A stretch of 64,000 nt of DNA from Podocnemis expansa (GCA_007922195.1 ML681992.1:43798661-43862660), one strand, 5' to 3'; positions 23,758-34,664 are shown, counted from the first letter of the stretch. Notes: a model not told the origin generated them from the sequence alone. Program-made: numbers and translations.

Positions 23758-24488
23758 GGCTGTGTTCACACAGCATTTTTGTTTTGAAACAATGATGTTG
23801 TTTCGAAACAAAAAATACCATGTTCACACGACGCACAGTTGTTTCGAAACAACGGGAACCCGTTGTTTTGAAACAACAGCGTTGTTTCGAAACAAGTTAA
23901 ACCTAGTTTCTAGGCGAAACAACATTGTTTCGCAACGGTTGTTACAAAACAGCTCAGTGTGAACATGTTGTTTTGGAACAACGGCAATAACATTCGAAAC
24001 AACATTGGATCCTCAGCACCCTGGCCAGGGAACCCTCAGGACCCTGGCCAGGGTGCTGAGGGCTGTCCCTCAGCCCCAGAAAGGGGGCTGCAGCCCCTGG
24101 CAGTGGGGGTTGAGCTGCTGCGGGGAGGTTCAGCCTGCAGCCCGGGCTGCGGGCGGAGCCCAGTGCCCCCCACCCGCTGGCGGTGTCGGGAGGCAGCTCT
24201 GGAGGGGGGCTGAGCCACCCCACAGCGGCTCTCCCCCCCGCCCGTGGCTGCAGCCTCCTTTCTGGGGCTGCAGGGTGAGCCGCAGCAGTGGCTGCAGCCC
24301 CCCTGCAGCAGGTAACGAAATAGCATGTTCACATTGTGAACATGCTGTTTCGTTTCCCGCTTTTTCCCCTATTTTGAAATGACTTCTTGCTAATTCGAAG
24401 TAAGTCATTTCGAAATAAGGCGTTGTTTCGAAACAAGTTGTTTTGATACAACTTGTCTCGAAACAACCATCTGTGTGTGAACACAGCC
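23758..24488. mobile_element. Large MITE with GTTTCGAAAC palindromes and a GC-rich core
   Basis: Ends are GGCTGTGTTCACAC and GTGTGAACACAGCC, perfect 14-bp inverted repeats, with TTA at 23755-23757 and 24489-24491. The outer arms carry GTTGTTTCGAAACAAC-type palindromes. The core (about 24003-24320) is GC-rich with its own inverted repeats: 24071-24095 against 24246-24270, and CAGCACCCTGGCCAGGG against its complement at about 24014-24058. Open frames of up to 164 codons on both strands are a by-product of the palindrome. Confidence 0.9.
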
Positions 24489-24514
24489 TTAGAGTCTGCA
24501 GAGCTGATTTGAAA

Positions 24515-24602
24515 ATCTCTGGAGGAGATTTTCTCCCATGAAAGCTCATGCAATAAAGAAATTTTTTAGTCTTTAGAAGTGCCACCAGACTCCTTGTTTG
24601 TT
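24515..24602 (+). mobile_element. PLE 3' tail fragment
   Basis: Contains TTTTCTCCCATGAAAGCTC, then TTAGTCTTTAGAAGTGCC and GACTCCTTGTTTG. Strongly 5'-truncated, without the terminal 35 bp. Confidence 0.85.
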
Positions 24603-24858
24603 TAATTGTCTCTTTAAACTGCAATTAAACGCCCATAACTGGCCTGTGCTAGCTAAATCTGGATTGGTCAAAGGGGCTGTTCAGGTTCAGGCTGGAGAGC
24701 GGGTTCTACAATCCTGCAAAGTGAGAGGGTCTCAGAGCTTGGGCTGCAGTGCAGCCTAAGCCTGACCATTGCAGTGCAATTAAGCTGGCCCTCCAGCCAA
24801 GCCAGATTCAGCTGGCACAAGCCAACCAGGAATGTCTAATGGCAGTGTAGACATAGCC
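24603..24858. mobile_element. MITE of the CTGCAATTAAAC type
   Basis: The left side reads TTGTCTCTTTAAACTGCAATT; the right side reads TTGCAGTGCAATTAAGC and ends GTGTAGACATAGCC, followed by TAA. The interior has GGGCTGCAG and its complements. The left terminus is eroded, so the start is approximate. It belongs to the same end group as the GGCTATGTCTACAC elements but lacks TTCGAA palindromes. Confidence 0.55.
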
Positions 24859-24973
24859 TAATGGAAGGGGAAGGTTCAATGTCTCATTTGAATTGAAATG
24901 GTTCACCCAACACATTTTCTAGAAAGTCATTTGGGAATTGCACCCACAAAAGATTGGAGGGGAAGTTCTAGGC

Positions 24974-25104
24974 CCATGGCTCCCAACCTTTTTAATCTTG
25001 TGGACCCTGGACCAAATCCAGCCATCTCCCCAGCTCCCCAAGACTCACTTACCACCATCTGGTGACACAGCAATTTGTCCTGACACAGTGGTTGAGAGCC
25101 ATGG
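24974..25104. mobile_element. Short hAT element, CAGTGGTTCTCAACC type
   Basis: Inverted ends CCATGGCTCCCAACC and GGTTGAGAGCCATGG. Flanks TTCTAGGC (24966-24973) and ATCTAGCT (25105-25112) match at 5 of 8. About 130 bp. Confidence 0.55.
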
Positions 25105-25119
25105 ATCTAGCTTATCATC

Positions 25120-25563
25120 CTGCCAGTACAGAATTGTTCCCTACTGTTCATTTTTTAGTGTTTTCTCCAATCTAGTTTTTAAATAACTGACTTTCCACAG
25201 AGAACTTCTTCCCAGCCTACTATACGTCACTGTTAGGAATCATAGAATCATAGAATAGGAAGTTTGATGTTCAGCCAGACTTTTAATTTTTTAAACATTA
25301 CCTTATTGCTCTTGGCCACACACCCTCTACGATACTAAATAATTAACTCTCCCTCCTCTGTGTTCATATCAAATGTCCTTTTCTCTTAACACTTAGCTAG
25401 CTTATACATGGTTACAACTTTGAATCCTTCCTCATAAATCAACCCCAATCTCTTTTGTTGCTGTACTCTGAATGCCCTCCAATTTGTGAATGTTTTTCTG
25501 GCACTAAGGTGCTCAGTACTCGTGGAATTCCAGGTGGTCATATCAGAGTTGTTTACGACCATC
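25120..25563 (-). mobile_element. Old CR1 3' fragment
   Basis: Reads on the - strand. The complement of CTGAATGCCCTCCAATTTG and CTAAGGTGCTCAGTACT resembles the CR1 segment following the reverse transcriptase, as in the copy at 47.7 kb (CTGGACACAGTATTCCAG context). It includes a TCATAGAATCATAGAATAGG tract near 25239-25258 that looks like a CR1 3' end. Boundaries are uncertain. Confidence 0.5.
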
Positions 25564-25575
25564 TCATAAACAGGC

Positions 25576-25718
25576 GAAACAAGCAAGGAGTCCTGTGGCA
25601 CTTTTAAAGACTAATAAGTTTATCACATGAGCTTTTGTGGGAAAACTCCCACTTTGTCAGATGCTTTGAAGATGGGGAACTTAACATAAACGTATCAAAC
25701 ATATCATATCACACCATA
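25576..25718 (-). mobile_element. PLE tail fragment with a target duplication
   Basis: The tail is on the - strand from CAAGGAGTCCTGTGGCAC through CCCACTTTGTCAGATGC. TCATAAACAGGC (25564-25575) and TCGTAAACAGGC (25719-25730) flank it, 11 of 12 matching. About 35 bp at the far side are not recognisable PLE sequence. Confidence 0.75.
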
Positions 25719-25730
25719 TCGTAAACAGGC

Positions 25731-26608
25731 ATTTAGCTTTGGGAGCTGAGTATCACAAACTGTGCACTTCTGTAGTTTCTCTTGTTTTTTTTGTTTTTTT
25801 TTTAATTGTCAACTCTGAATCATCAGGCTAATGTTTTGTGTATTATTTGGACATCATGAAGATATTCTCAAGGACCCCACACCCCACACACCTTAAAGTA
25901 TTATTCTATTTTGAAAGCTGACTTGTTAAAGAAAACTTTCTTGCTGAGCTCTGTTTCTTGTCTCACTTATTCACAGATCCAATTTGATCACTTTACAAAT
26001 AAAGATCTTATTTCCCTCTGGCTGCCAGCTTTTCCAGCTTAATCTGGGATCTGAAAATTGAGCATAGGTTTTTCTTGCTCTTGCATCATCATCACCAGTT
26101 ATCCTGACCCTAATGAGATATAGTACTAGTGTAGTTAAGGTAAATTTGAGATGCGGTATAAAAATTCAAAAACATCTAAGTCTTATTTGCCAAAGTCCCT
26201 TTTGGCTAAGATCATGTGTAGTTCTGTTGACTTTCATAGTGTGTAAGTGACTTAGGCACTTTTGAGAATGGAAAGAGAACTTTTATTGCTAGTGAATAGA
26301 AAAATGTCTTGGAACCTGAGCACATCTGATCTGGGTATCCCTCAAAGGTAATTAACACAGAACCCCAAAATCCTGTTTTAAATAGAACTACATTCTAAGT
26401 AATGAGTAGATAACTTGTCCCACACCACAGCTGGTATTGGTCAGCATTCAGGGGAGATCACGGAAGTTATATTGACTTAAGCCATTTAACCCTGGACTGC
26501 ATTTTACCTTGAGTTTTGTCTAGGAATATTGTTAAATGTCTTGAATTTAAAGAGAAGAGCAAATCACTGCACCAGTGCTTTACTCTGTCAGCTAATGGAC
26601 TTTGTTTT
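25731..26608. other. Anonymous A/T-rich DNA
   Basis: Nothing recognisable; a T-rich run lies at about 25787-25803. Confidence 0.4.
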
Positions 26609-26651
26609 CATAGACTCTAAGGTCAGAAAGGACCAGTATGATCACCTAGTC

Positions 26652-26839
26652 CAGGTGTCTCAAACTCATATCACCACGAGGGCTGCATGAGGACTAGTGA
26701 AGGGCCAAATAGGGAATAGTATGTTAGCCCAAGGGCTGCATCACTAAAACCTTTTCATACAACATCACAAATATCAGTAAAAATAGTGTCATTGCGGGCT
26801 GCAGGAAATAGCTTTAGGGCCATGTTTTTGAGACCCCTG
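26652..26839. mobile_element. Short hAT element, family 2, inside CR1
   Basis: Starts CAGGTGTCTCAAACTC, ends TTTTTGAGACCCCTG; flanks ACCTAGTC (26644-26651) and ACCTAGCC (26840-26847), 7 of 8. The reverse complement matches 22576-22785 throughout. Confidence 0.9.
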
Positions 26840-27244
26840 ACCTAGCCTGACTTCCTGCACAATGCAGGCCTCAAAACCTCACCCAGCCACTCCAGCAATT
26901 AGCCTCTAACCAATGACTGAGTTATTCACCTCCTCAAATCATAATTTAAGGACTTTTAAGGTACAGAGTATTCACAGGGAGGTGAGCCATGCCCTGTGCT
27001 ACAAAGGAAGGTGAAAAACACCCAGAGGCCTAGTCAATCTGCCCTGGGGGAAGACTCCTTCTTAACCCTAAATAGAGTGATCATTTAAACCTTAAGCACA
27101 TGGGCAAGTCTCCCCAGAAAGAATTCTCTGTAATAACTCAGAAGCCAATGCAGCTACCCTCCCTTCTTAGGCCACTTGCACATCCACCACCATTAGTCAA
27201 AGATCACTCAGTTGCCAAAGTTGGCCATCCCCTCCATATCATCA

Positions 27245-27649
27245 TCATATCATCCCTTCCATAAACTTATCAAGCTCAGTTTTGAAGGCAGTTATGTTTT
27301 TTGCCCCCACAGCTCCCCTTGGAGGACTATTCCAGAACTTTACTCCTATGATGGTTAGAAACCAGCATCTAATTTCAAACCTAAATTTCCTGATGGACAG
27401 TTTATATCCATTTGTTCCAGTGTCCACATTGGTGCTGTACTCAAATAATTCTTTTCCCTCCCTGATATTTATCCCTCTGATGTATTTATAGAGAGCAATC
27501 ATCTCACCCCTCAACCTTCTTTTGGTTAGGCTAAACAAGCCAAGCTCCTTGAGTCTCCTCTCATAGGGCAGGTTTTCCACTCCACGGACCATCCTTGTAG
27601 CCCTTCTCTGCACCTGTTTTGTGGTGGAAAGGAAGCACTTTCTGTGCAT
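27245..27649 (-). pseudogene. CR1 ORF2 C-terminal fragment
   Basis: An open frame of 134 codons carries [26 protein letters not shown] and RRLRGEMIALYKYI, the standard CR1 segment after the reverse transcriptase fingers and palm. It ends with FKTELDKFM. The frame has no stop but lacks the endonuclease and the reverse transcriptase core, so it is a fragment of the truncated LINE and not an active protein. Confidence 0.85.
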
Positions 27650-27656
27650 CAGCCTC

Positions 27657-28305
27657 TTTGACTGCTGTTTTTTTTCTGTTACACTCTCTCATCAAAGGGT
27701 ATGTAATCACACAGCTACTGGCTAGCTGGTTGAAGTTCAGACAGAAACAGACATGTCTACTGTAGGTGAAAGCACTTCAAAAACGGCACTAATTACAACT
27801 GGCCAAATTCATCTTCACTGTGACATCACTGATTACTTTGGTATGATTGGCAGAGATACATTGATCTTATGTGTTGTTGTGACTGTGAGAATAACGGTGA
27901 AATTCAAACTGTGTTCTCCCAGAAACTAGTTCTAAAGGGACAGGCGCAGGGTCACTGCTGGCACCTGGCACACGGGGCACATGCCCTGAGTCTCGGCGCC
28001 AGTGCCCTGAGTGTCTGGGCCGGCCCCATCCCAGATCAGGGACCCGGACTGGGGTGCCCTCCACAACACCCGCCTCTCCCGGCCCCATCCCAGCCCCAGC
28101 TGGGAATTGAGGGTGGGAAACCCACAGGAACGTCTGCCTCTCCTGGTCCCGAAACCAGCTGGGGACCTGGGTCCAGGCTGGAGGTGACAGAAGCCCAATG
28201 AATTATTGGGCCCAGGCACCACAATGTGGCCAAGGGGGCGTGGCCTGGGCCCAGGGGGCATGGCCTGGGCCCATGCCCCAGGTCTTTTCCGGGGCCAACA
28301 ACGTT
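27657..28305. other. Unassigned stretch with a GC-rich part
   Basis: 27943-28300 is GC-rich, with overlapping open frames on both strands and a two-unit direct repeat GGGGGC(G/A)TGGCCTGGGCCCA at about 28235-28273. It may be an old DNA transposon; no ends were found. Confidence 0.4.
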
Positions 28306-28601
28306 CCTGGACAGCCGTGTTAGCCTAGTTCAGTAAAACAAACAAAAAGCTTAAAGACTACTTACAGAAGAGGAAGAAATAAATGAAGGGAAGTGTAGAT
28401 CATGGGATCAGGTCATACTGTAACAGCACTCTTACTGGTACACTGTTATTGTGTGACCTGATCTTATGACTTACACTGCCCTGCATTTATTTCCTCCCGT
28501 TCTGTAAATTCCCCCATCTTCAAAGCATCTGACGACGTGGATTTATCTCCCATGAAACCTCATGCAATGAATAAATTTGTTAGTCTTTAAATGCCAGAAA
28601 A
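28306..28601. mobile_element. Inverted PLE-tail pair, left arm internally deleted
   Basis: The left arm starts with the true terminus in reverse (ACAGCCGTGTTAGCCTAGTTC), skips from TTAAAGACT straight to TTACAGAAGAGG, and meets the right arm near CATACTGTAACAG / CTGTTATTGTGTGACC. The right arm runs to TTAGTCTTTAAATGCCAG. Here the left arm has the terminal 35 bp and the right arm does not. No duplication was seen. Confidence 0.8.
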
Positions 28602-29055
28602 GTAGAGCTCTTTGGGGCAGGGACCACTTTTTAGTTCTGTTTGTCTTGCACCTAACACCATGGTGTCCTGATCCATGATTAGCATTTCTTGACACTATAG
28701 TAACACTAGTAATAAACTCAGTCCTATAGTAACCTGATCCCACCCTAGGAAGGAATATGGAGAGTCAATTGTTGTAAACAGTTTTTAGTTACACACTAAG
28801 CCCGTCATCAGCTAACACATAGGGATGAAAAGTTGTAGGAGCCAAGGGAGAACAATTAGGCACTTAGAGAAGCAAGTTGCTAAGTATTTTTGTAGCCAAG
28901 TGAGGAAGTGCTTGAAGATAGGGTTGAAAACAAGGCACCTGACTTACTACTTACATAGTCCTAATTCTGATCTCAAGTTGGTCTCAAGAAGCATAACTCC
29001 TGTGGTACTGACAGTTTATGTTGTAACAGTTTGTTAAGCATTAAAGTTTTAATCC

Positions 29056-29124
29056 GTGTCATCTCCCACAAACACTCGTGCAATAAATACATTTGTTAGT
29101 CTTCAAAAGTGCTACAAACTCCTT
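29056..29124 (+). mobile_element. PLE tail fragment, first of a direct pair
   Basis: ATCTCCCACAAACACTCGTG, then TTAGTCTTCAAAAGTGC and ACTCCTTGTTT, directly followed by a second tail. Subfamily with GCAATAAATACATT. Confidence 0.8.
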
Positions 29125-29242
29125 GTTTCATCCATCTTCAAAGCATCTGAGGAAGTGGGATTTTCTCCCACGAAAGCTCACGCGAAAAATAAATCTGTTA
29201 GTCTCAAAGTGCCCCACGACTCCTTGTTGTTTTTTTATGAAG
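29125..29242 (+). mobile_element. PLE tail fragment, second of a direct pair
   Basis: Starts CATCCATCTTCAAAGCATC and ends GCCCCACGACTCCTTG. Its CGCGAAAAATAAATC block matches the coding copy at 1-1757, so it is a different subfamily from its left neighbour. Confidence 0.85.
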
Positions 29243-30497
29243 TAGTTTGGTACTTCCATAATTTCCAGCAACTTGGAACTAAAAAATGCTTAAAAGTCAA
29301 CATTAATTTTATTAGTCAAATTAATACAAAAAATATATCTTCCAGGTCTATGTGTAAACTAGAGCAGAATTTGGTCCCAAATATTTGTTCAAAGATATTG
29401 ACAGGCTTGCACAGTTTATAGTCATGCTATTAGGCTGGAAGGTGAGGTGTCAAACACTGAAAGGTTTTCCTGCTTTCTGATTTGGAGTTGTTCATTTGAA
29501 TCTTCACAAATTCACATATTTCCTAACAGCACTCTGTTGTGTTTTTGTAATTAGGCATATTTAGCTATGCCTTGTTTTACAGCTACAGGAAAAATCTCAT
29601 TTGTCAGCAATTTTAAGCTTTGCCAAAGAAAGGCTTATTGGCAAACTGCATTGAGCACTGTGATAATAACCCAAGTTTAGAAAACAAACACCCTGTTGTG
29701 TTGTATTCAAGCCACAGTTCTTTTGAAATAGAAAGGGGAGACAATGCCTGCTTTCAAAAACCAGAGGTTCTTTGTATTCCAATAAAAGCCTAAATTAACG
29801 TTTTAAAAGGTTATTGCTATTTTTTCCCAGTTAGCTGGCACTGTTTGTAAATTTTATTTAGACAAGGTCCTACGTTGTTTCAGTACTTAACACATCCACC
29901 AAAATCAGTTTGCCTTGAATTATATTTCTGAAATTCATTAGTCCATCCTGCTTTCTCATCTTTGTAATTTGATTAGAATGCTGTTTCTAGGCATTGAGGA
30001 GTCCATTCTATGATGTTCATTGTGACGACACCAACAGGGACTGCCAGTATTACTAAGGTAGCCTAAAGGACATATGGCAAAAATAACCTCATCGTGCCTG
30101 CATTTCAGATTGAATCATCCATGTGGGGTCCTTTTTATAAACCAAAGTAACAGAAACTATGTATAGTTTAATCTCTGGCTTTTGATACTTTTCCTTTGTC
30201 TTTTAAAGAGTCACCTAGAAAATGTAAAAATATACTGTCAGCTATGAAATTCTACAGTACTGATGCACTAAACCAATAAAATATTTTTGCATTAAATTGC
30301 ACTTTATGTAGTAATATAACCTTATGTAATTCTGAACTCTATAATCCCACCTTTAGATCCCAATCTGGGAGGTCAGTGAGGAAAGCAGAGGAATGTTTCC
30401 CACAGTTCGTTGTTCACATAGAGTGTGCGATTTGCCTGTGAACATGAGGGATGCATAAGGAACTTAGACTGAACTTTACCAATTCGTATTTACAGAC
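29243..30497. other. Anonymous A/T-rich DNA
   Basis: Nothing recognisable on either strand. Confidence 0.45.
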
Positions 30498-30500
30498 AAA

Positions 30501-30784
30501 GCCCTAGTCTACACTTGGCTGGTTTTCGGCAGCAGTTGACTGGCATTTACGCAAGACACGTAAAATGCCTTGCGTAAATGCTGGCAACTTTCTTAGGTGC
30601 TGGGACACACTCAGGAAGGGCAACCGCAATGCCGTGCAGTCAGCTTTCCCATATACCTGCTGGCCCCCAGGACTTCTGACGCTGACTTCCGGGAGTGCAG
30701 CAGCGACTTTGGACCTGCTGCTAAGTGCTCCTGGAATGTCGACTTGACGGTGGCAATTTTGCTGCTGTCAGTATAGACATACCC
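30501..30784. mobile_element. MITE-like element, GCCCTAGTCTACAC ends
   Basis: Left end GCCCTAGTCTACACTTGGC and right end AGTATAGACATACCC form an imperfect inverted pair; AAA lies on both sides. The internal palindrome CATTTACGCAAG / CTTGCGTAAATG is near 30544-30580. There are no TTCGAA arrays. Confidence 0.6.
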
Positions 30785-30787
30785 AAA

Positions 30788-31424
30788 TAATTCCTCTGAT
30801 TCCAGTCCCAGAACCTGACCCTGAGCAGTATCCTTACCTGAATTCTCTTTTCAGAAGCAGTTGTGGGGAGGTATCTTTCTGAAACTGCACCCAGTTTACG
30901 TAATGTTAAAGGAGGTTTTGGGGGGAGACAAGTTAGCATTATTGTTAACAGGCCACTGTATCACAGAAAATGTAAAGGCCAATGTAAGTCCAAACCATGC
31001 CAAGGATCAAGCCAAAGCAGAAAGACTTTTTGGGCCCCACCAGCCATTTGAGATGCTGACGCACCCTATGCCATATCTGGGAATGCTGTAAAGCACATCT
31101 GTTACTTTCTTCTGAGGTTAGCACTGCCAGTGCTTTCCGGCAGGGTCTGTCCTCAAATTACCCTCACACAGCAAGACGGGCAGTTCAGTGACAGGCCCAG
31201 GACTGTGCCTATCCTACACTTAGCCTGCTTTTTACTTGCCGCTAATTAGAGGCTGCACACAGAGAAAGGAGCCTGGTTTAGAAGTCACAAAACAGAGTGA
31301 GGATCATTAAACTATGGAGGGTACAGGCACAGCACTATAGAGGGAGGCATTCTGGTCTCTGGGGTTTAGAGGGACCATACTCACTGCTAGCAGCACCAAC
31401 TTATACCAGATTTTGTGTCCATTC
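30788..31424. other. Anonymous DNA
   Basis: No recognisable gene or repeat. Confidence 0.4.
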
Positions 31425-31437
31425 CCCTCTGCAGTGA

Positions 31438-31884
31438 CACTCCAAAGGGGTAGCCGTGTTAGTCTAGTTCAGGGGTCTGCAGCCTGCGGCTACAGTTCTT
31501 TGGCTGCCCCCCCCCCCCATGGCTGCAACCCTCCGTTTCTACCACCCCTACTGGGCGACCCTTGAGCAGCCCAGTTCAGGCTCTACTCGCCGGACCCTGT
31601 CACCAGGGGACCTTGTGGGTAGCCTTCACCAGGCTCCCACCCACCCATCAGGGGACCTTGTATCAGATGCCCTGGCCCAGCTCTCCCCACCAGGAGACCA
31701 CACTCATTGCAGCTCTCAAAACACTTGATTATTGAAGGAATTTTTAAAAAATGGCTCTTCTCATCTTTTGGGTTGCCAACCTCTGGTCTGCATCAGGAAA
31801 ACAAACAAGGAGTCCTGTGGCACTTTTAAAGATGAATACATTTATTAATTGAACAAGCTTTGGTGGGAGAAAAATCCCACAAAA
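31438..31884 (-). mobile_element. PLE tail fragment with a target duplication, split by a hAT
   Basis: The - strand tail begins with the true terminus in reverse (CCAAAGGGGTAGCCGTG), is interrupted by a hAT, then continues ACAAACAAGGAGTCCTGTGG. CCCTCTGCAGTGA is identical at 31425-31437 and 31885-31897. Confidence 0.9.
31470..31785. mobile_element. Short hAT element, family 1, nested in a PLE tail
   Basis: Starts CAGGGGTCTGCAGCCTGCGG, ends GTTGCCAACCTCTG. GTCTAGTT (31462-31469) and GTCTGCAT (31786-31793) flank it; the second copy has drifted but is in the correct place, since the PLE reads GTCTAGTTCAG at this point. Confidence 0.88.
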
Positions 31885-31897
31885 CCCTCTGCAGTGA

Positions 31898-32154
31898 GCT
31901 AATGATAGGAAGGGAGAGCAGTGCCATTGGCCTTCCAACCCCATGTGGGAGTGCCTATTAAGTTAGGCTGATGAAGTCTTGAGTACAAAGAGTCTGTCTG
32001 TATCAGGTCCCCGAGCAGGTGTATGCAGGGGCCTCCTAAAACACTCTCCATTGTCCCACCATTGAAGAACTCAGTGCAATATAGGATTTAAGTCCCATGA
32101 CTTTGCCATCCCCTGTGTATTGAATAGCACCAAGCATGCTGATGGCATTCATCA
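31898..32154. other. Anonymous DNA
   Basis: Nothing recognisable. Confidence 0.35.
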
Positions 32155-32159
32155 AATAA

Positions 32160-32350
32160 TGCTAATTATAAGAGTAATTTTGATACTCCCTATATCTCAA
32201 GGATCTTAAAGGGCTTTACAAACTCTGATTTAAGTAGCAAGTAGCAGTAGGGCAGCACTAAGTGGCATTATGATATCTATTATAAAGATGGGAAAAGCGA
32301 GGCACAAAAAAAGAATGACTTGCCTGCGTAGTCAGTTAATGATGGAGCAG
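32160..32350 (-). repeat. MIR/L2-type interspersed repeat
   Basis: Read on the - strand: a segment like GCCTCGCTTTTCCCATCTTT (complement of AAAGATGGGAAAAGCGAGGC), then GTTTGTAAAGCCCTTTAAG. This is the conserved order of MIR-type SINE tails. Strongly diverged. Confidence 0.6.
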
Positions 32351-33340
32351 GTAACAAACCTTAAGTCATGGTTTGCAATACGATGGGATTCAACTGACAG
32401 ATATCATTGCCTCAGAGCCAACTTTTATTTCAATATGGATACAAACATGATTAATGTGTTACAGAATTGTAATCTAAGGCATTAATGTCCTGGAAAGCCT
32501 GTTTATGCTGCGGTTGACACATTCAGTCTGATCTGTTTTTATTGATGCAAAGAGAACAAAAATCAGGCCAAAACTAACCAGAAATGACCAGGATGTTACA
32601 ATTACTCATCACCTCCTCAGGCTGAACTATAAAGAGCATTTTTGATAACTATAACCCCTGCCCTCCTAAAGATTATGAATGGCAAGAAAAGGAAAAGTTT
32701 TTATTTGCCTCTTTCTTTGCTACTATCCTGTCCTCAGTTCACCTTGTTGTACGTACAGTTTGTTTTGTGGGTGCCAAGATGAGTCTAATGCCATACATCA
32801 TCTATGCAGTAGGAACTAGAGATAAATGGATTTATTAAGGAGACCTGAATCATCTCTTGAGGCAGCAGGCAATTAGCCTATAGACAGCCAAACAGCCTCA
32901 GTGAGGAGCAACAAGAGCAATTTAGCCTTATTTTGTGCTGTAGGTTTTCAATAAACTTCCCTGATTTATGACAGCTTCCTTAATTCAATAGATTTTACAA
33001 GGGCTGAATTATGCCTCACTGCTCCATTAAAGGCCAAATATGTAGGGGGAATAATTTTCTTTTTAAAAGTGCGTGGGGGAACACAAAGATTCCTAATCTT
33101 TAATCTGCACCTTTTTTTCCCCATTAACCCTGTATCCCTTCCTATTGTCATCATCTGGTAATTCAGTGATTGCTTGTCAGGAGCCATTGTATGAAAACAG
33201 CTGAAACTAATAAATTTTGTCCAACATTATTCAAATAAAAGTTTAGTAAGATCTTTGCTTTTAAGTAATCTAAGGAAAATGAGGGTATCAAGTGATCTGT
33301 TGGGGCTAAATTCAGCTCCTTTTCACTTCAGCAGTCTGCC
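32351..33340. other. Anonymous DNA
   Basis: No recognisable gene; short open frames only. Confidence 0.4.
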
Positions 33341-33344
33341 CTCA

Positions 33345-34540
33345 CGGAAAAGTCCTAAAGAGCTAAATCAGTAGTACCAGAAGCAGTAGATGTAATATCT
33401 CTAGACTTTAGTAAGGCTTTTGATATGGTCTCACATCACCTTCTCATTAACAAAGTAGGGAAGTACAGCTTGGATGGAGCTACTATATGGGTGCATAACT
33501 GGTTGGATAACCATTCCCAGAGAGTAGTTATCAACGGTTCACAATCATGCTGGAAGGTCATAATGAACGGGGTACCTCAGGGACTGGCTCTGAGTCTTGT
33601 TCTTTTCAATATTTTCATCAATGATTTAGGTAATGGCTTAGAAAGTATGCATATAAAATTTGCAGATGATACCAAGCTGGGAGGTGTTGCAAGCACTTTG
33701 GAGGATAGAATCACAATTCAAAATGATTTGGACAAACCTGTGAAGTGATCTGAGGTAAATAGGATGAAATTCAGTAAGGACAAATACAAAGTACTCCACT
33801 TAGGAAAGAACAGTCAATTGTGTGAATACAAAAGGGGCAATGACTGCCTAGGAAGGAGTACTGCAGAAAAGGATTTGGGTGTCATAGTGGACCGCAAACT
33901 AAATATGAGTCAAGACTGTAACCCTGTAACAAAAAAAGCAAACAGCATTCTGGGACGTATTAACAGGAGTACTGTAAGTAAGATGTGAGAAGCAATCCTT
34001 CTGCTCTATTCTGCAATGATTAGGACTCAGTCAGAGTATTCTGTCCAGCTCTGGGCACCTCATTTCATGAAAGATGTGAACAAACTGGAGAAAGTCCAGA
34101 GAAGATCAACAAAAATGCTTAAAGACCTGGAACCCTTGACTTATGAGGGAAGATTGAAAGAATTGGGTTTGTTTAGTCTGGAAAAGAGGAGACTGTGAGG
34201 GGACATGATAACAGTTTTCAAGTAACTAAAAGGTTCTACAAGGAGGAGAGAGAAAAATTATCCTCTTTAACCACTGATGATAGAACAAGAAGCAATGGAC
34301 TTATTACACCAAGGGAAGTTTAGGTTGAACATTAGGAAAAAATTCCTAACTCTCCGGGTGATTAACCACTGGAATAAGTTGCCTAGGGAGGCTGTGGAAT
34401 CTTTGTCACTGGAAATTTTTAAGTGTAGGTTAGACAAACACCTGTTATGGACGGTTTAAGACACTTGGTCCTGCCATGAGTGCAGGGGACTGGACTTGAT
34501 GACCTCTCATGGTCCCTTCCTGTTTCTATGATTCTGTTGA
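33345..34540 (+). mobile_element. CR1 LINE, 5'-truncated, reverse transcriptase part to the 3' end
   Basis: Starts within the reverse transcriptase and runs to GGTCCCTTCCTGTTTCTATG / ATTCTG, the CR1 3' terminus. No poly-A tail, as expected for CR1. Confidence 0.9.
33395..34459 (+). pseudogene. CR1 reverse transcriptase, C-terminal two-thirds
   Basis: LDFSKAFDMVSH (motif A), GVPQGLALS (motif B region), FADDTKLGG (motif C with its Asp pair), AEKDLGVIVD, then [13 protein letters not shown] and [14 protein letters not shown], closing with INHWNKLPREAVE. Several in-frame stops interrupt it: near 33747, 33987, 34197 and three between 34223 and 34270. Apart from the stops the frame is almost intact, so the copy decayed without many indels. 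It normally makes the reverse transcriptase that primes on nicked target DNA. Confidence 0.9.
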
Positions 34541-34664
34541 AATTAAGGACCAGATTATGATGAGGTCAACCTCATAACCACACAGTGGCATTAACTTTGT
34601 GAGTAGCTCTTCACTGGTCTGAGTAGGATCTACACAATCTGCTCCATATTCATATACATTTAAC

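Larger units (their letters stand above)
26609..27656 (-). mobile_element. CR1 LINE, 5'-truncated, interrupted by a hAT
   Basis: On the - strand the copy runs from the end of ORF2 through a 3' untranslated region ending near CATAGACTCTAAGGTCAG (26609). The interruption at 26652-26839 is the family 2 hAT; on both sides the CR1 sequence resumes (CACCTAGTC / CTAGCCTGACTTCC). Confidence 0.8.

Noticed and set aside
24005..24624. Open frames of 98-164 codons on both strands
   Set aside because: They cross a MITE, its GC-rich core and a PLE tail; composition explains the lack of stops.
27245..27649. Single-exon host gene from a 134-codon intact frame
   Set aside because: LKELGLFSL and RRLRGEM are CR1 ORF2 residues and the same blocks recur in three other CR1 copies here.
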